Source: Lachnospiraceae bacterium
GTDB lineage: Bacteria > Bacillota_A > Clostridia > Lachnospirales > Lachnospiraceae
Reading direction: 5' to 3'
NCBI GenBank assembly: GCA_017416505.1
Contig: JAFQCI010000136.1
Span: 1-16,080, forward strand
DNA length: 16,080 nucleotides
In this document: positions 7,325 through 15,231 of the stretch, in pieces
Layout of the letters: each line of letters opens with the position of its first letter
How positions within the stretch are numbered: position 1 is the stretch's first letter
Notes under the pieces: generated by a model
Seen by the model: the letters and a program-made list of their open reading frames with translations, nothing else
Told to the model about the DNA's origin: nothing
Databases searched by the model: none
Program-made: the position numbers and the translations under genes

Positions 7325-8332
7325 ATGATTAAAGAGGCAATTGCAATTTTAAGTAAAAAACAGGATTTAACTTCAGATATGATGGAACAGGTAATGGACG
7401 AAATTATGAGAAATGAGGCTACGGACGCCCAGAAAGCCTCTTTCCTTACTTCACTTTACATGAAGGGGGAAACCATTGAAGAAATTACCGCAGCAGCAAG
7501 GGGAATGAGAAAGCATTGCGAGAGATTTTTAAATGACCAGGATGTATTAGAGATTGTTGGAACAGGCGGGGATGGCTCCAATACCTTTAACATTTCCACT
7601 CTTTCTTCTATTGTTGCGGCAGCAGCCGGGATTCCGGTAGCAAAGCATGGTAACAGGGCGGCTTCCAGCAAATGCGGAACTGCAGATTGTCTGGAGGCTT
7701 TGGGAGTAAAAATTGATTTGGAACCGGAACAAAGCGAAAAAATCTTAAAAGAAATCAATATTTGTTTCTTATTTGCACAAAAGTATCATACAGCCATGAA
7801 ATATGTGGGCGGTGTCCGTAAGGAAATGGGAGTCCGTACTTTGTTTAATATTTTAGGACCATTGTCCAATCCGGCAGGAGCTTCTATGCAGTTATTAGGA
7901 GTCTATAGCGAAGAATTGGTGGAACCCCTTGCCAGAGTACTTTATAACCTTGGTGTAAAGAGTGCCATGGTGGTATACGGAGAGGATTCTATTGATGAAA
8001 TTTCCTTAAGTGCAGCAACAAAAGTTTGTGAATTTAGAAATGGAGATTTTAAATCCTATGAAATTACTCCGGAACAATTTGGATTTTCCCGTTGTAAGAA
8101 GGAAGATTTAGTGGGTGGAACGCCGAAGGAGAATGCAGACATTGCCCTTGATATTTTAAATGGAATGGAAGGGCCGAAGACAGATGCAGTTCTTTTGAAT
8201 GCCGGAGCAGCTATTTATGTAGCAGGTGGTGCTGATTCGGTGGCAGATGCCATAGAAATCGCAAGAGAAACCATTAAAAGCGGAAAAGCTAAGGAAAAAC
8301 TGGAGCAGTTTATAAAACGAAGCAATGAATAA
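7325..8332 (+). CDS. trpD: Anthranilate phosphoribosyltransferase
   Basis: Joins anthranilate to PRPP, giving phosphoribosyl-anthranilate. 335 residues, the usual length, with no fused TrpG domain. Family motifs are clear: GTGGDG at residues 79-84 and NTFNIST at 86-92 for PRPP binding, and [15 protein letters not shown] from residue 107. The start at 7325 matches other TrpD N-termini, but the only Shine-Dalgarno-like stretch (AAAGG, ending at 7310) is 14 nt away, longer than for its neighbours. A purine-rich gap of 131 bp separates it from trpG; no gene or clear hairpin was seen in that gap. Confidence 0.95.
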   Translation: MIKEAIAILSKKQDLTSDMMEQVMDEIMRNEATDAQKASFLTSLYMKGETIEEITAAARGMRKHCERFLNDQDVLEIVGTGGDGSNTFNISTLSSIVAAAAGIPVAKHGNRAASSKCGTADCLEALGVKIDLEPEQSEKILKEINICFLFAQKYHTAMKYVGGVRKEMGVRTLFNILGPLSNPAGASMQLLGVYSEELVEPLARVLYNLGVKSAMVVYGEDSIDEISLSAATKVCEFRNGDFKSYEITPEQFGFSRCKKEDLVGGTPKENADIALDILNGMEGPKTDAVLLNAGAAIYVAGGADSVADAIEIARETIKSGKAKEKLEQFIKRSNE

Positions 8333-8398
8333 GGGACGAAATAGATGGGCTAAAAAAGATGTAAGTAATGGTGAAACTAGAGAGGAAGGGAGAATAGG

Positions 8399-9193
8399 AT
8401 GGATATTTTAACTGAAATTGCTGAAAAAACAAAAGAGCGGATAGCAAAACAAAAGTTAGAGGTTTCGGATGCTGACATAAAACGTCTGGCAGAAGAGATG
8501 ATGAAAAAAGACGAAAAGAAAGAAGTATTTTATCAGGCATTAAGAGGAGAGGGAATCCAATGTATTTGCGAGGTGAAAAAAGCATCTCCTTCAAAGGGTA
8601 TCATTGCCGAAGAGTTTCCTTATGTTGAGATAGCAAAAGATTATGAGGAAGGTGGTGCCAGTGCCATATCCGTATTAACAGAACCTTTCTATTTCTTAGG
8701 GAGCAATGAATATTTAAAGGAAATCAGAAGCCAGGTATCACTTCCTATTTTACGGAAAGATTTTATTGTAGATGATTATCAGATATATGAAACTAAGGTC
8801 TTAGGGGCTGATGCCTGTTTGCTGATTGTTTCTTTGATGGGGGAAGAATGTTTAAAACATCGTTTGGAACTTGCACATAGCTTAAATTTATCAGTATTGG
8901 TGGAGACTCATGATGAGAAGGAAGTGGAGATAGCACTAAGAGCCGGGGCAAAGATTTTAGGGGTAAACAACCGGAATTTGAAAGACTTTAGTGTGGATGT
9001 GGAAAATAGCAGCCGGCTTAGAAAGGCAGTTCCGCAAGGGGTAGTGTTTGTTTCGGAAAGTGGAATTCATAGTGTGGAGCAAATCAGAGAGTTGAGAGAA
9101 CAGGGAGTAGATGCTGTCCTGGTAGGAGAAATGTTAATGAGAGCCAAAGACAGGGTAGAGGCAGTTAGAAGCATAAAGGCTGCCGGCAGGTGA
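8399..9193 (+). CDS. trpC: Indole-3-glycerol-phosphate synthase
   Basis: Cyclises carboxyphenylamino-deoxyribulose phosphate to indole-3-glycerol phosphate. 264 residues, a single TIM barrel with no fused TrpF domain. Glu58 and Lys60 in CEVKKASPSKG correspond to the conserved Glu53/Lys55 of the E. coli enzyme. Lys120 in ILRKDF is the catalytic lysine of the family. GVNNRNL and the phosphate-binding FVSESGI and VGEMLM segments are in place. GGAAGGGAG lies just upstream of the start. A 66-bp gap follows trpD, and trpF begins 5 bp after the stop. Confidence 0.96.
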   Translation: MDILTEIAEKTKERIAKQKLEVSDADIKRLAEEMMKKDEKKEVFYQALRGEGIQCICEVKKASPSKGIIAEEFPYVEIAKDYEEGGASAISVLTEPFYFLGSNEYLKEIRSQVSLPILRKDFIVDDYQIYETKVLGADACLLIVSLMGEECLKHRLELAHSLNLSVLVETHDEKEVEIALRAGAKILGVNNRNLKDFSVDVENSSRLRKAVPQGVVFVSESGIHSVEQIRELREQGVDAVLVGEMLMRAKDRVEAVRSIKAAGR

Positions 9194-9198
9194 GAGAT

Positions 9199-9849
9199 AT
9201 GGGCAAAGACAAAATAAAGATAAAAATATGTGGGATTCGAAGGATAGAGGATGTAGAAATCATCAATCAATATAGACCGGATTACATCGGTTTTGTATTT
9301 GCTCCAAGTAAAAGGCAGGTTTCAAAAGAGGAAGCGGAAAGCCTTGCAATTAAGGTACATCCTTCCATAAAAAAAGTTGGGGTTTTCGTAAACCAGCCCA
9401 TAGAATTCTTGGCGGAACTGCTCTTAAATGGAACGGTGGATTACTTACAGCTTCATGGAGAGGAAGATGAAATTTACGAAAACAGCTTGTTTCATTTATT
9501 AAGGCAAAAAGGAATTTCTTCTCCGGAAGACAGGTGTATCAAGGCATTTCGAATAAAAGAAGAGGAAGATATGGAAAAGGTAAGTTTGACAGGATGTAGT
9601 CTACTTTTGTTGGACGCTTTTTCCAAAGAGGCTCAGGGTGGAACAGGAGAAACTTTTGACTGGAGTTTGATTAAGAAGATAGAAAAGCCATTTTTTCTGG
9701 CAGGTGGCATTCATGCCGGTAACGTAAAAACTGCCATAGAACAGGTTCGCCCTTATGGAATCGATGCCAGCAGCAGTTTAGAAACAGAGGGGATAAAGGA
9801 CAAAGAGAAGATAAAAGCTTTTCTGGAAATCATCAGGGAGAAAAAATAA
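9199..9849 (+). CDS. trpF: Phosphoribosylanthranilate isomerase
   Basis: Performs the Amadori rearrangement of phosphoribosyl-anthranilate that feeds TrpC. 216 residues from the ATG at 9199. That start gives MGKDKIKIKICGIRR, the usual TrpF N-terminus, and AGGTGA (9188-9193) lies 5 nt upstream, overlapping the trpC stop. A GTG at 9190 would add three residues and is less likely. The general base Cys11 (KICGI) and general acid Asp139 (LLLLDAF) are both present, as is the C-terminal IDASSSLE phosphate-binding segment. The next gene is trpA; trpB, usually found here, is missing. Confidence 0.95.
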   Translation: MGKDKIKIKICGIRRIEDVEIINQYRPDYIGFVFAPSKRQVSKEEAESLAIKVHPSIKKVGVFVNQPIEFLAELLLNGTVDYLQLHGEEDEIYENSLFHLLRQKGISSPEDRCIKAFRIKEEEDMEKVSLTGCSLLLLDAFSKEAQGGTGETFDWSLIKKIEKPFFLAGGIHAGNVKTAIEQVRPYGIDASSSLETEGIKDKEKIKAFLEIIREKK

Positions 9850-9859
9850 TATTTTTTAC

Positions 9860-9888
9860 TTGAGGCATAGAGGAAAGTATGGTATAAG
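9860..9888 (+). promoter_or_regulatory. Candidate internal promoter upstream of trpA
   Basis: TTGAGG (9860-9865), a 17-bp spacer and TATAAG (9883-9888) are preceded by TGG, an extended -10 arrangement. It sits in the 83-bp gap between trpF and trpA and would start transcription near 9895. It could let trpA be expressed apart from the T-box controlled transcript. A four-codon frame (ATG 9926, stop 9938-9940) overlaps the trpA start but is probably chance. Confidence 0.4.
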
Positions 9889-9932
9889 GGAAAAGAAAGA
9901 TGAAAAAAGTATACAAGAGGAGAAAATGAACC

Positions 9933-10700
9933 ATGAGTAATATAAAGAAAGCATTTGAAAATAAAAAGGCATTTATCGGTTTTTTAACAGCAGGTGACCC
10001 AAGTCTTGAAAAAACCAAGGAATATATTTTGGAAATGGAACGTGGGGGAGCAGATGTGATTGAAATAGGAATCCCATTTTCCGACCCCATTGCAGAAGGT
10101 CCTGTGATTCAGGCTGCTAATGTAAGAGCATTAAAAGCAGGTTGTACCTTACCTAAGATTTTTGATATGGTAGTAGAATTGAGAAAGGAAACGAAGGTTC
10201 CTTTGGTATTTCTCACTTATGCCAATCCTGTATTTCATTACGGTTATGACGCTTTTTGCAAAAAGTGTCAGGAAGTAGGGGTGGACGGATTTATCATTCC
10301 GGATATTCCGTATGAAGAAAGAGGGGAATTGGAAGGATTTGCGAAAAAATATGATTTGGATTTTATTACATTGATTGCCCCAACCAGTAAAAACCGTATC
10401 GCAGAGCTTGCAAAAGATGCTACAGGATACATTTATCTGGTTTCTTCCATGGGAGTTACAGGTATGAGAGATAATTTAAAGACGGACATTTCAGAGGTTG
10501 TTCAGGAAATCAGAAAATATACAAATACTCCGATTGCGGTTGGATTTGGAATCCATACCAGGGAGCAGGTTAAAGAATATCAGAAAGTAGCGGATGGTGT
10601 CATCGTAGGAAGTGCCATTGTGAGTATAATTGAAGAACATAAAGATAAGGCAAAGGATGCCATTTATGAATATGTAAATGGACTATGTGTGGATAACTAG
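9933..10700 (+). CDS. trpA: Tryptophan synthase alpha subunit
   Basis: Cleaves indole-3-glycerol phosphate to indole and glyceraldehyde-3-phosphate; indole is normally channelled to the beta subunit. 255 residues, close to the usual length, a full TIM barrel. Glu44 in VIEIGIPF aligns with catalytic Glu49 of the enteric enzyme. The position of catalytic Asp60 is Glu55 here (DPIAEGPVIQ instead of DPLADGPTIQ). Loop motifs that contact TrpB (PFSDP and SSMGVTG) are kept, so a beta partner is expected elsewhere in the genome. GAGGAG at 9917-9922 lies 10 nt before the start. It is the last gene of the operon, followed by a strong terminator. Confidence 0.95.
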   Translation: MSNIKKAFENKKAFIGFLTAGDPSLEKTKEYILEMERGGADVIEIGIPFSDPIAEGPVIQAANVRALKAGCTLPKIFDMVVELRKETKVPLVFLTYANPVFHYGYDAFCKKCQEVGVDGFIIPDIPYEERGELEGFAKKYDLDFITLIAPTSKNRIAELAKDATGYIYLVSSMGVTGMRDNLKTDISEVVQEIRKYTNTPIAVGFGIHTREQVKEYQKVADGVIVGSAIVSIIEEHKDKAKDAIYEYVNGLCVDN

Positions 10701-10706
10701 GTAAAA

Positions 10707-10780
10707 AATAAGTCCTATCCACAAACAGCTATGGGGATATTTTTTCCGCTAAAGCTGAATGTGGACAGGACTTATTTTTT
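10707..10780. terminator. Bidirectional terminator between trpA and the radical SAM gene
   Basis: AATAAGTCCTATCCACA (10707-10723) pairs with TGTGGACAGGACTTATT (10760-10776) over 17 bp with one A-C mismatch. An inner stem CAGCT/AGCTG (10726-10730 and 10753-10757) tightens the long loop. A T-run follows on the plus strand, and an A-run at 10703-10708 supplies the U-tract on the minus strand. It serves both converging genes and reaches the stop codon of the minus-strand gene. Confidence 0.9.
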
Positions 10781-11442
10781 TATTCAAATGGGCGGATTCG
10801 GTAAGTGAGTCCTCTGTCTTCGCATATTTTTCTACAGGCTTCGATTTCTGCCTCCCCAATGTTATCTACTACACTTAACACGACTTTAGCTACATATTTT
10901 TTTGCCTCTACAGCAAAACGCAGTAATTCGTCATAGGCATCTTCGCCGTACTGGCTAAGGCAGATTCTTTGATATTCTTCTTTCGTAGAAGCGTTCAGGC
11001 TGATGGATACTACGTTAATCAAGCCTTGGAAACGGGGCAGAAATGCCTTTCCATATGCAAGTTCTCCTTGTCCGTTGGTGTTAATTCGAACCGGAATTTG
11101 TGGGGCAACTTCTTTGATATAGGCAGCCACTTCTAACACAGTATCAATGCGTAAAGAAGGTTCTCCGAAACCGCAACATACGATTTCTTTTACATTCTGA
11201 ATCTCAAAGTTTTTTAATAAATCAATGATTTCCTGACTTTCCGGTTCTTTGCTTAACCATAAAGTATTATGTTCATCCATCTTTTTGGTTGGTCTTAAAC
11301 AAAAGGTGCAGCGATTGGTACAACGGTTGGTGAAATTAATGTATACCTGATTGGTAAATCCATTTTCCTTTAAATCGGATAAGTCTTTCTTAAAGTCAAG
11401 TAAATTATAATAGGTTCCATTTTTTACTGTATATAATATCAT
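10780..11442 (-). CDS. Radical SAM protein, TatD-associated type
   Basis: A 220-residue radical SAM protein. The cluster-binding motif CTNRCTFC (Cys41, Cys45, Cys48) follows NFTNR; this VNxTNRC-NRC-FC style, the small size and the following GFGEPSLR segment (SAM-binding GGE-like motif) match the family annotated as TatD-linked radical SAM proteins. That family is defined by proximity to TatD nucleases; no tatD gene is in this window, so it is an orphan here. The reaction and substrate are unknown. AAGGAGAA (11448-11455 on the minus strand) precedes the start. It converges on trpA and shares its terminator. Confidence is high for radical SAM, moderate for the subfamily. Confidence 0.82.
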   Translation of the reverse strand: MILYTVKNGTYYNLLDFKKDLSDLKENGFTNQVYINFTNRCTNRCTFCLRPTKKMDEHNTLWLSKEPESQEIIDLLKNFEIQNVKEIVCCGFGEPSLRIDTVLEVAAYIKEVAPQIPVRINTNGQGELAYGKAFLPRFQGLINVVSISLNASTKEEYQRICLSQYGEDAYDELLRFAVEAKKYVAKVVLSVVDNIGEAEIEACRKICEDRGLTYRIRPFE

Positions 11443-11568
11443 AGTGGTTCTCCTTATATGTAAATTGTCTAGAATTCATGTATGATTTTATCACGAAAGT
11501 TTTTGAAATACCAGTAGTTCCTATTTTTTTGTATGTGAAATGAGTGCAAGAGTTACTAACGTGCGAGG

Positions 11569-11597
11569 TTTACAAAGCTAAGGAAAAATAGTAAAAT
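11569..11597 (+). promoter_or_regulatory. Promoter of the amino-acid ABC importer
   Basis: TTTACA (11569-11574) and TAAAAT (11592-11597) are exactly 17 bp apart. The resulting leader of about 80 nt contains ATGATTT (11621-11627) and AAATCAT (11664-11670), a 7-bp inverted repeat that ends at the GGAGG of the importer gene and could affect ribosome access. The divergent radical SAM gene starts about 130 bp upstream. Confidence 0.6.
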
Positions 11598-11684
11598 GGA
11601 TGAGAATAAAATAAGCCGAAATGATTTTTGTTTTTATCAAAAAGCCTATAAAAGCAGTAGCAGAAATCATGGAGGATAAGGAGT

Positions 11685-13193
11685 ATGATGATGTCAAAAA
11701 AGAAACGATTGTTATTGGTAATGTTAGGGATTCTGATGTTATGTAGTTTTACAGCCTGTGGAAAAGAAAAAGCATTGGAGGCCTCTAAAGTTACCTGTGT
11801 AGAGGATTTAAAAGATGTAACCATAGGTGTTCAATTAGGAACTACGGGGGATATATATGCTTCGGACTATGAAAAAGAAGGATGTAAAATCGAGCGGTTC
11901 ACCAAGGCGGCAGATGCGGTATCTGCTTTAAAACTTGGAAAAATTGATTGTATTATATTGGATAATTTACCGGCAGAGGCGTTTGTAGAATTAAATCAGG
12001 ATTTGTCCATTTTGGAAGAAGAGTTTGCAAATGAAGACTATGCCATTTGTATTTCCAAGGAAAATGGAGAATTAAAAGAAAAAATCAATGAAGCTATTGC
12101 CACATTAAAAGAAAATGGAACCTTAGAGCAAATTCAGATGAATTACATTGGAGATAGCACCAAGGGACAGTATCCTTATGTTTCTCCAAGTTCTGTTACC
12201 AGAGAAAATGGAACTTTGGTGATGGCAACCAATGCAGCTTTTGAACCGTATGAGTATATGGAAGATGGGGAAATTGTGGGATTTGATGTGGATATGGCAA
12301 GGGCTATCTGCGATATTCTGGGAATGGAATTAAAGATTGAGAATATTGAATTTGATGCCATTATCAATGCAGTCCAGTCTGGAAAAGCAGATGTGGGGAT
12401 TGCAGGCATGACTGTTACCGAGGACCGTTTGGAAAGCATTGATTTTACCGATTCTTATACCAATGCTACCCAGGTAATCATTGTCCGAAACGGAAAGGAA
12501 GCTCAAAAAGCCAGTTTAAAAGACCGTTTATACCACAACTTTATCAAGGAAAACCGTTGGAAATACATAGTGAATGGTTTGGGAACTACGCTGATTATTA
12601 GTTTCTTCGCAGTTTTGATGGGTATTGTTTTGGGATTTTTTATTGCAATTATAAGAAGTACCTGCGACAAGACGGGAAAAGGGAAATTTATCAACTGGAT
12701 TTTAAAGGTATACCTGACGATTATCAGGGGAACTCCGGCTATGCTGCAATTATTGATTATCTATTATATTATTTTCGCATCGGTTGATATTAATAAAATT
12801 ATTGTGGCAGTAGTTGCGTTTGGTTTGAATTCTTCTGCTTATGTTGCGGAAATTGTGCGTTCTGGTATTATGTCCATTGACGAAGGGCAGTTTGAGGCAG
12901 GACGAAGTTTAGGATTTAGTTATGCCAAAACCATGTGGTATTTTATATTGCCGCAGGCATTTCGTAATATATTACCAGCACTGGGAAATGAATTTATTGT
13001 TCTTTTGAAAGAAACTTCTATTTCCGGTTATATTGGTATCGTGGATTTAACCAGAGGTGGAGATTATATCCGGAGCCGTACTTATGAAGCATTTCTTCCA
13101 TTGATTGCGGTGGCATTGATTTATCTGATTTTGGTAATGTTGTTAAGTACTTTGGTGAGCAGGATGGAACAAAGATTGAAAAATAATAGGTAA
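11685..13193 (+). CDS. Polar amino-acid ABC transporter: fused binding lipoprotein and permease, binding domain circularly permuted
   Basis: A 502-residue fusion that captures an amino acid outside the cell and moves it through the membrane with the ATPase encoded next. Residues 1-25 form a lipoprotein signal (SFTAC, Cys25). Residues 36-157 resemble lobe II plus the C-terminal segment of family 3 binding proteins: VEDLKDVTIGVQLGTTG, Asp93 in ILDNLPAE and a final GTLEQIQMNYIGD. Residues 177-270 resemble the N-terminal lobe: ATNAAFEPYEY, GFDVDMA, and AGMTVTEDR with the ligand-binding Arg248. The order is thus reversed. The permease domain starts near residue 295, with an IRGTPAMLQ segment and an EAA loop (EAGRSLGFS, residues 404-412). 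ATGs at 11685, 11688 and 11691 are all possible; GGAGG favours the first, AAGGAG the last. Substrate unknown. Confidence 0.88.
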   Translation: MMMSKKKRLLLVMLGILMLCSFTACGKEKALEASKVTCVEDLKDVTIGVQLGTTGDIYASDYEKEGCKIERFTKAADAVSALKLGKIDCIILDNLPAEAFVELNQDLSILEEEFANEDYAICISKENGELKEKINEAIATLKENGTLEQIQMNYIGDSTKGQYPYVSPSSVTRENGTLVMATNAAFEPYEYMEDGEIVGFDVDMARAICDILGMELKIENIEFDAIINAVQSGKADVGIAGMTVTEDRLESIDFTDSYTNATQVIIVRNGKEAQKASLKDRLYHNFIKENRWKYIVNGLGTTLIISFFAVLMGIVLGFFIAIIRSTCDKTGKGKFINWILKVYLTIIRGTPAMLQLLIIYYIIFASVDINKIIVAVVAFGLNSSAYVAEIVRSGIMSIDEGQFEAGRSLGFSYAKTMWYFILPQAFRNILPALGNEFIVLLKETSISGYIGIVDLTRGGDYIRSRTYEAFLPLIAVALIYLILVMLLSTLVSRMEQRLKNNR

Positions 13194-13275
13194 TTATGAA
13201 ATTATAATGTTTTATGTGAAAGCGATAAAAAAGAACAAAACAGCGTGGACACGCTTTCTAATAGTTTCATAATTA
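13187..13275. repeat. Inverted-repeat element, short copy A
   Basis: TAATTATGAAA (13191-13201) and TTTCATAATTA (13265-13275) are perfect 11-bp inverted repeats, with a small inner hairpin AGCGT/ACGCT at about 13242-13255. The left half aligns with the elements at 14049 and 15232 (GGTAATT-GAAA, then AG-GATA-AAA-AACAAAA). The importer stop codon (13191-13193) lies inside the left arm. It fills most of the gap before the ATPase gene. Confidence 0.65.
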
Positions 13276-13308
13276 TTCTTTAAAAGTTGGAAGAAAGGAA
13301 AACAGAGT

Positions 13309-14043
13309 ATGAAAGAGCCTATGATTCGGGTTGAAAACCTTAGGAAATCTTTTGGGGATAATGTAGTGTTAGATGGGGTTACCACAGAGATTCATAAGGG
13401 AGAAGTGGTGGTGTTATTAGGTCCATCGGGCTGTGGAAAATCTACTTTTTTACGATGCTTAAATCGTTTGGAAGTACCGGATGGAGGAAATATTTTTCTG
13501 GATGATGTGGAGCTTACAGATAAGAAAACCGATATTGACAAGCAAAGATTAAAAATGATGATGGTATTTCAGCATTTTAATTTGTTCCCGCATTTAACGA
13601 TTCTTGAGAATTTAACCATTGCACCGGTTAAGTTATTAAAGCAGGATAAGGAAGAAGCAAAAGAGAAGGCAATGGAATTATTAGAGCGGGTAGGGCTTAA
13701 GGATAAGGCAATGGAATATCCGAACCGTTTGTCCGGGGGGCAAAAGCAAAGAGTAGCCATTTGCAGGGCATTGGCAATGAACCCAGAAGTCATTTTATTT
13801 GATGAACCGACTTCTGCCCTTGACCCGGAAATGGTGGGAGAAGTTTTGGATGTTATGAAGGAACTTGCAAGAAGCGGAATCACAATGATTTGTGTAACCC
13901 ATGAAATGGGCTTTGCCAGGGAAGTGGCTTCTAGAATTATTTTTATTGATAAAGGAAAGATTGCAGAAGATGGAACACCGGAGGAGGTGTTTGGCAATCC
14001 GAAAAATCCAAGGTTAAGGGAATTTTTATCAAAGATATTGTAG
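13309..14043 (+). CDS. Polar amino-acid ABC transporter ATP-binding protein (GlnQ-type)
   Basis: The 244-residue ATPase that powers the importer encoded upstream. All nucleotide-binding motifs are intact: Walker [10 protein letters not shown] (38-46), Q-loop Gln88 in [10 protein letters not shown], signature LSGGQKQR (141-148), Walker [14 protein letters not shown] (161-173) and H-loop His198. The sequence is typical of the polar amino-acid family (GlnQ/HisP/ArtP-like). AAAGG at 13294-13298 precedes the ATG at 13309; a later Met5 is less likely. It is 115 bp from the permease fusion, and the gap is largely taken by an inverted-repeat element that could affect relative expression of the two genes. 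Confidence 0.93.
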   Translation: MKEPMIRVENLRKSFGDNVVLDGVTTEIHKGEVVVLLGPSGCGKSTFLRCLNRLEVPDGGNIFLDDVELTDKKTDIDKQRLKMMMVFQHFNLFPHLTILENLTIAPVKLLKQDKEEAKEKAMELLERVGLKDKAMEYPNRLSGGQKQRVAICRALAMNPEVILFDEPTSALDPEMVGEVLDVMKELARSGITMICVTHEMGFAREVASRIIFIDKGKIAEDGTPEEVFGNPKNPRLREFLSKIL

Positions 14044-14048
14044 TCGTA

Positions 14049-14130
14049 GATAGGTAATTGCGAAACTAAAATATTGTATACGCAAGTGATACAAAATAAA
14101 CAAAAACATTGCAGGTATGCTTTGGCTGTA
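14049..14130. repeat. Inverted-repeat element, half copy B
   Basis: From just after the ATPase stop codon, about 80 bp align with the left half of the element at 15232: GGTAATTGCGAAACTAAAATATT, then AGTGATACAAAATAAACAAAA and GCAGG-GCTTT-GCTG are shared or nearly so. No matching right arm was found downstream, so this seems to be a truncated or solo half. Confidence 0.65.
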
Positions 14131-14157
14131 GAAGATATAAGGATGTAGTAGTGAAAA

Positions 14158-14212
14158 AGAAGCTAGGAATTCTGGTAAATTTAGAAAACCCAGAATTTCT
14201 AACTTCTTTTTT
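14158..14212. terminator. Bidirectional terminator between the ABC ATPase and lysR-type genes
   Basis: AGAAGCTAGGAATTCTGG (14158-14175) pairs with CCAGAATTTCTAACTTCT (14190-14207) over 18 bp with one mismatch and one G-U pair. T residues run to 14212 on the plus strand, and an A-run at 14154-14158 gives a U-tract on the minus strand. It closes two converging transcription units. Confidence 0.88.
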
Positions 14213-14273
14213 ATAGTCAGGTAGTTTGCTTTTGTGTTACCTATGAATTGGCGCACATTTTATGAACCTGATA

Positions 14274-15182
14274 TCATGAAGTACTATTAATATGTTTTTT
14301 CAAGGAACGGATATAAGCTTCGCCAAGCATACTTGGTTGAAGCTTTTTGTGTGTTACGATTCCGATGCGTATGGTTTCGTCGGCATCAAGGGGAATGGCA
14401 ATGATGTTTTGTCCATTTAATTCTTTGCTGATAATTCCACTGGATATGGTGTAGCCGTTTAATCCGATTAAAAGATTAAAGAGTGTAGCCCGGTCCCGGA
14501 CACGAATGTTTTTCTTACGTTCCAAGGTACTTAAAATTTCTTCGGAAAAATAGAAGGAATTATATTCGCCCTGCTCAAAGGAAAGGTAAGGGTATGGCTC
14601 TAAATCGGATAGGCTTACTTTTGATTTTTTCGCCAATGGATTATGGGAGCTTATGAAAATATGGGGTTTTGCCTGAAACAGTTCTTCAAATTTTAAGTTA
14701 TTTTCCCGAATTAATTTCATTAAGATTGTTTCATTAAATTCATTTAAGTATAAAATTCCGATTTCGCTTTTTAGCCTGGTTACATCTTCAATGATTTCAT
14801 GGGTGGTAGTTTCCCGGAGGCTGAAATCATATTCTTCTCTGCCATATTCCTGGATAAAGTCTACAAAAGCATTGATTGCAAAAGAGTAATGCTGTGTGGA
14901 AACACAAAAATTCCGTTTAATGGGAGTTGATTTTAGGTAGCGTTCTTCTAATAAGTTGGTCTGTTCTAAAACCTGTCTGGCATAACCTAAGAATTCTTCC
15001 CCTTCTTTTGAAATATAAATCCCTTTGTTGGTTCGATTAAATATGGTGATTCCTAATTCCTTCTCTAATTCTTTGATGGCGTTGGTAAGGCTGGGTTGAG
15101 AAATAAACAAAGCCTGGGCAGCTTCGCTGATGGTTCCCTTCCTGGCGACCATAACCACATATTTTAATTGTTGTAATGTCAT
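14274..15182 (-). CDS. LysR-family transcriptional regulator
   Basis: A 302-residue LysR-type regulator of normal length. Residues 1-60 form the winged helix-turn-helix (MTLQQLKYVVMVARKGTISEAAQALFISQPSLT begins it; the recognition helix includes SQPSLTNAIKELE). Residues about 90-300 are the effector-binding domain. It is convergent with the amino-acid importer, separated by a shared terminator, so it may control that importer or another amino-acid gene set; the sequence does not prove it. The effector domain reminds me of streptococcal cysteine/methionine regulators of the CmbR type, a low-confidence impression. No strong Shine-Dalgarno is visible; AGG about 10 nt upstream is the best candidate. 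Confidence 0.9.
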   Translation of the reverse strand: MTLQQLKYVVMVARKGTISEAAQALFISQPSLTNAIKELEKELGITIFNRTNKGIYISKEGEEFLGYARQVLEQTNLLEERYLKSTPIKRNFCVSTQHYSFAINAFVDFIQEYGREEYDFSLRETTTHEIIEDVTRLKSEIGILYLNEFNETILMKLIRENNLKFEELFQAKPHIFISSHNPLAKKSKVSLSDLEPYPYLSFEQGEYNSFYFSEEILSTLERKKNIRVRDRATLFNLLIGLNGYTISSGIISKELNGQNIIAIPLDADETIRIGIVTHKKLQPSMLGEAYIRSLKKHINSTS

Positions 15183-15231
15183 AAATAGTACCTGGCTTTC
15201 ATATAATATAGTTAAGATGTAGTCATAGAAT

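Noticed and set aside
9850..9932. Possible trpB remnant in the trpF-trpA gap
   Set aside because: Only 83 bp of purine-rich sequence; no TrpB-like residues in any frame that I could read.
13569..13997. 142-codon frame on the minus strand
   Set aside because: It lies wholly antisense to the well-supported ABC ATPase and has no recognisable domain.
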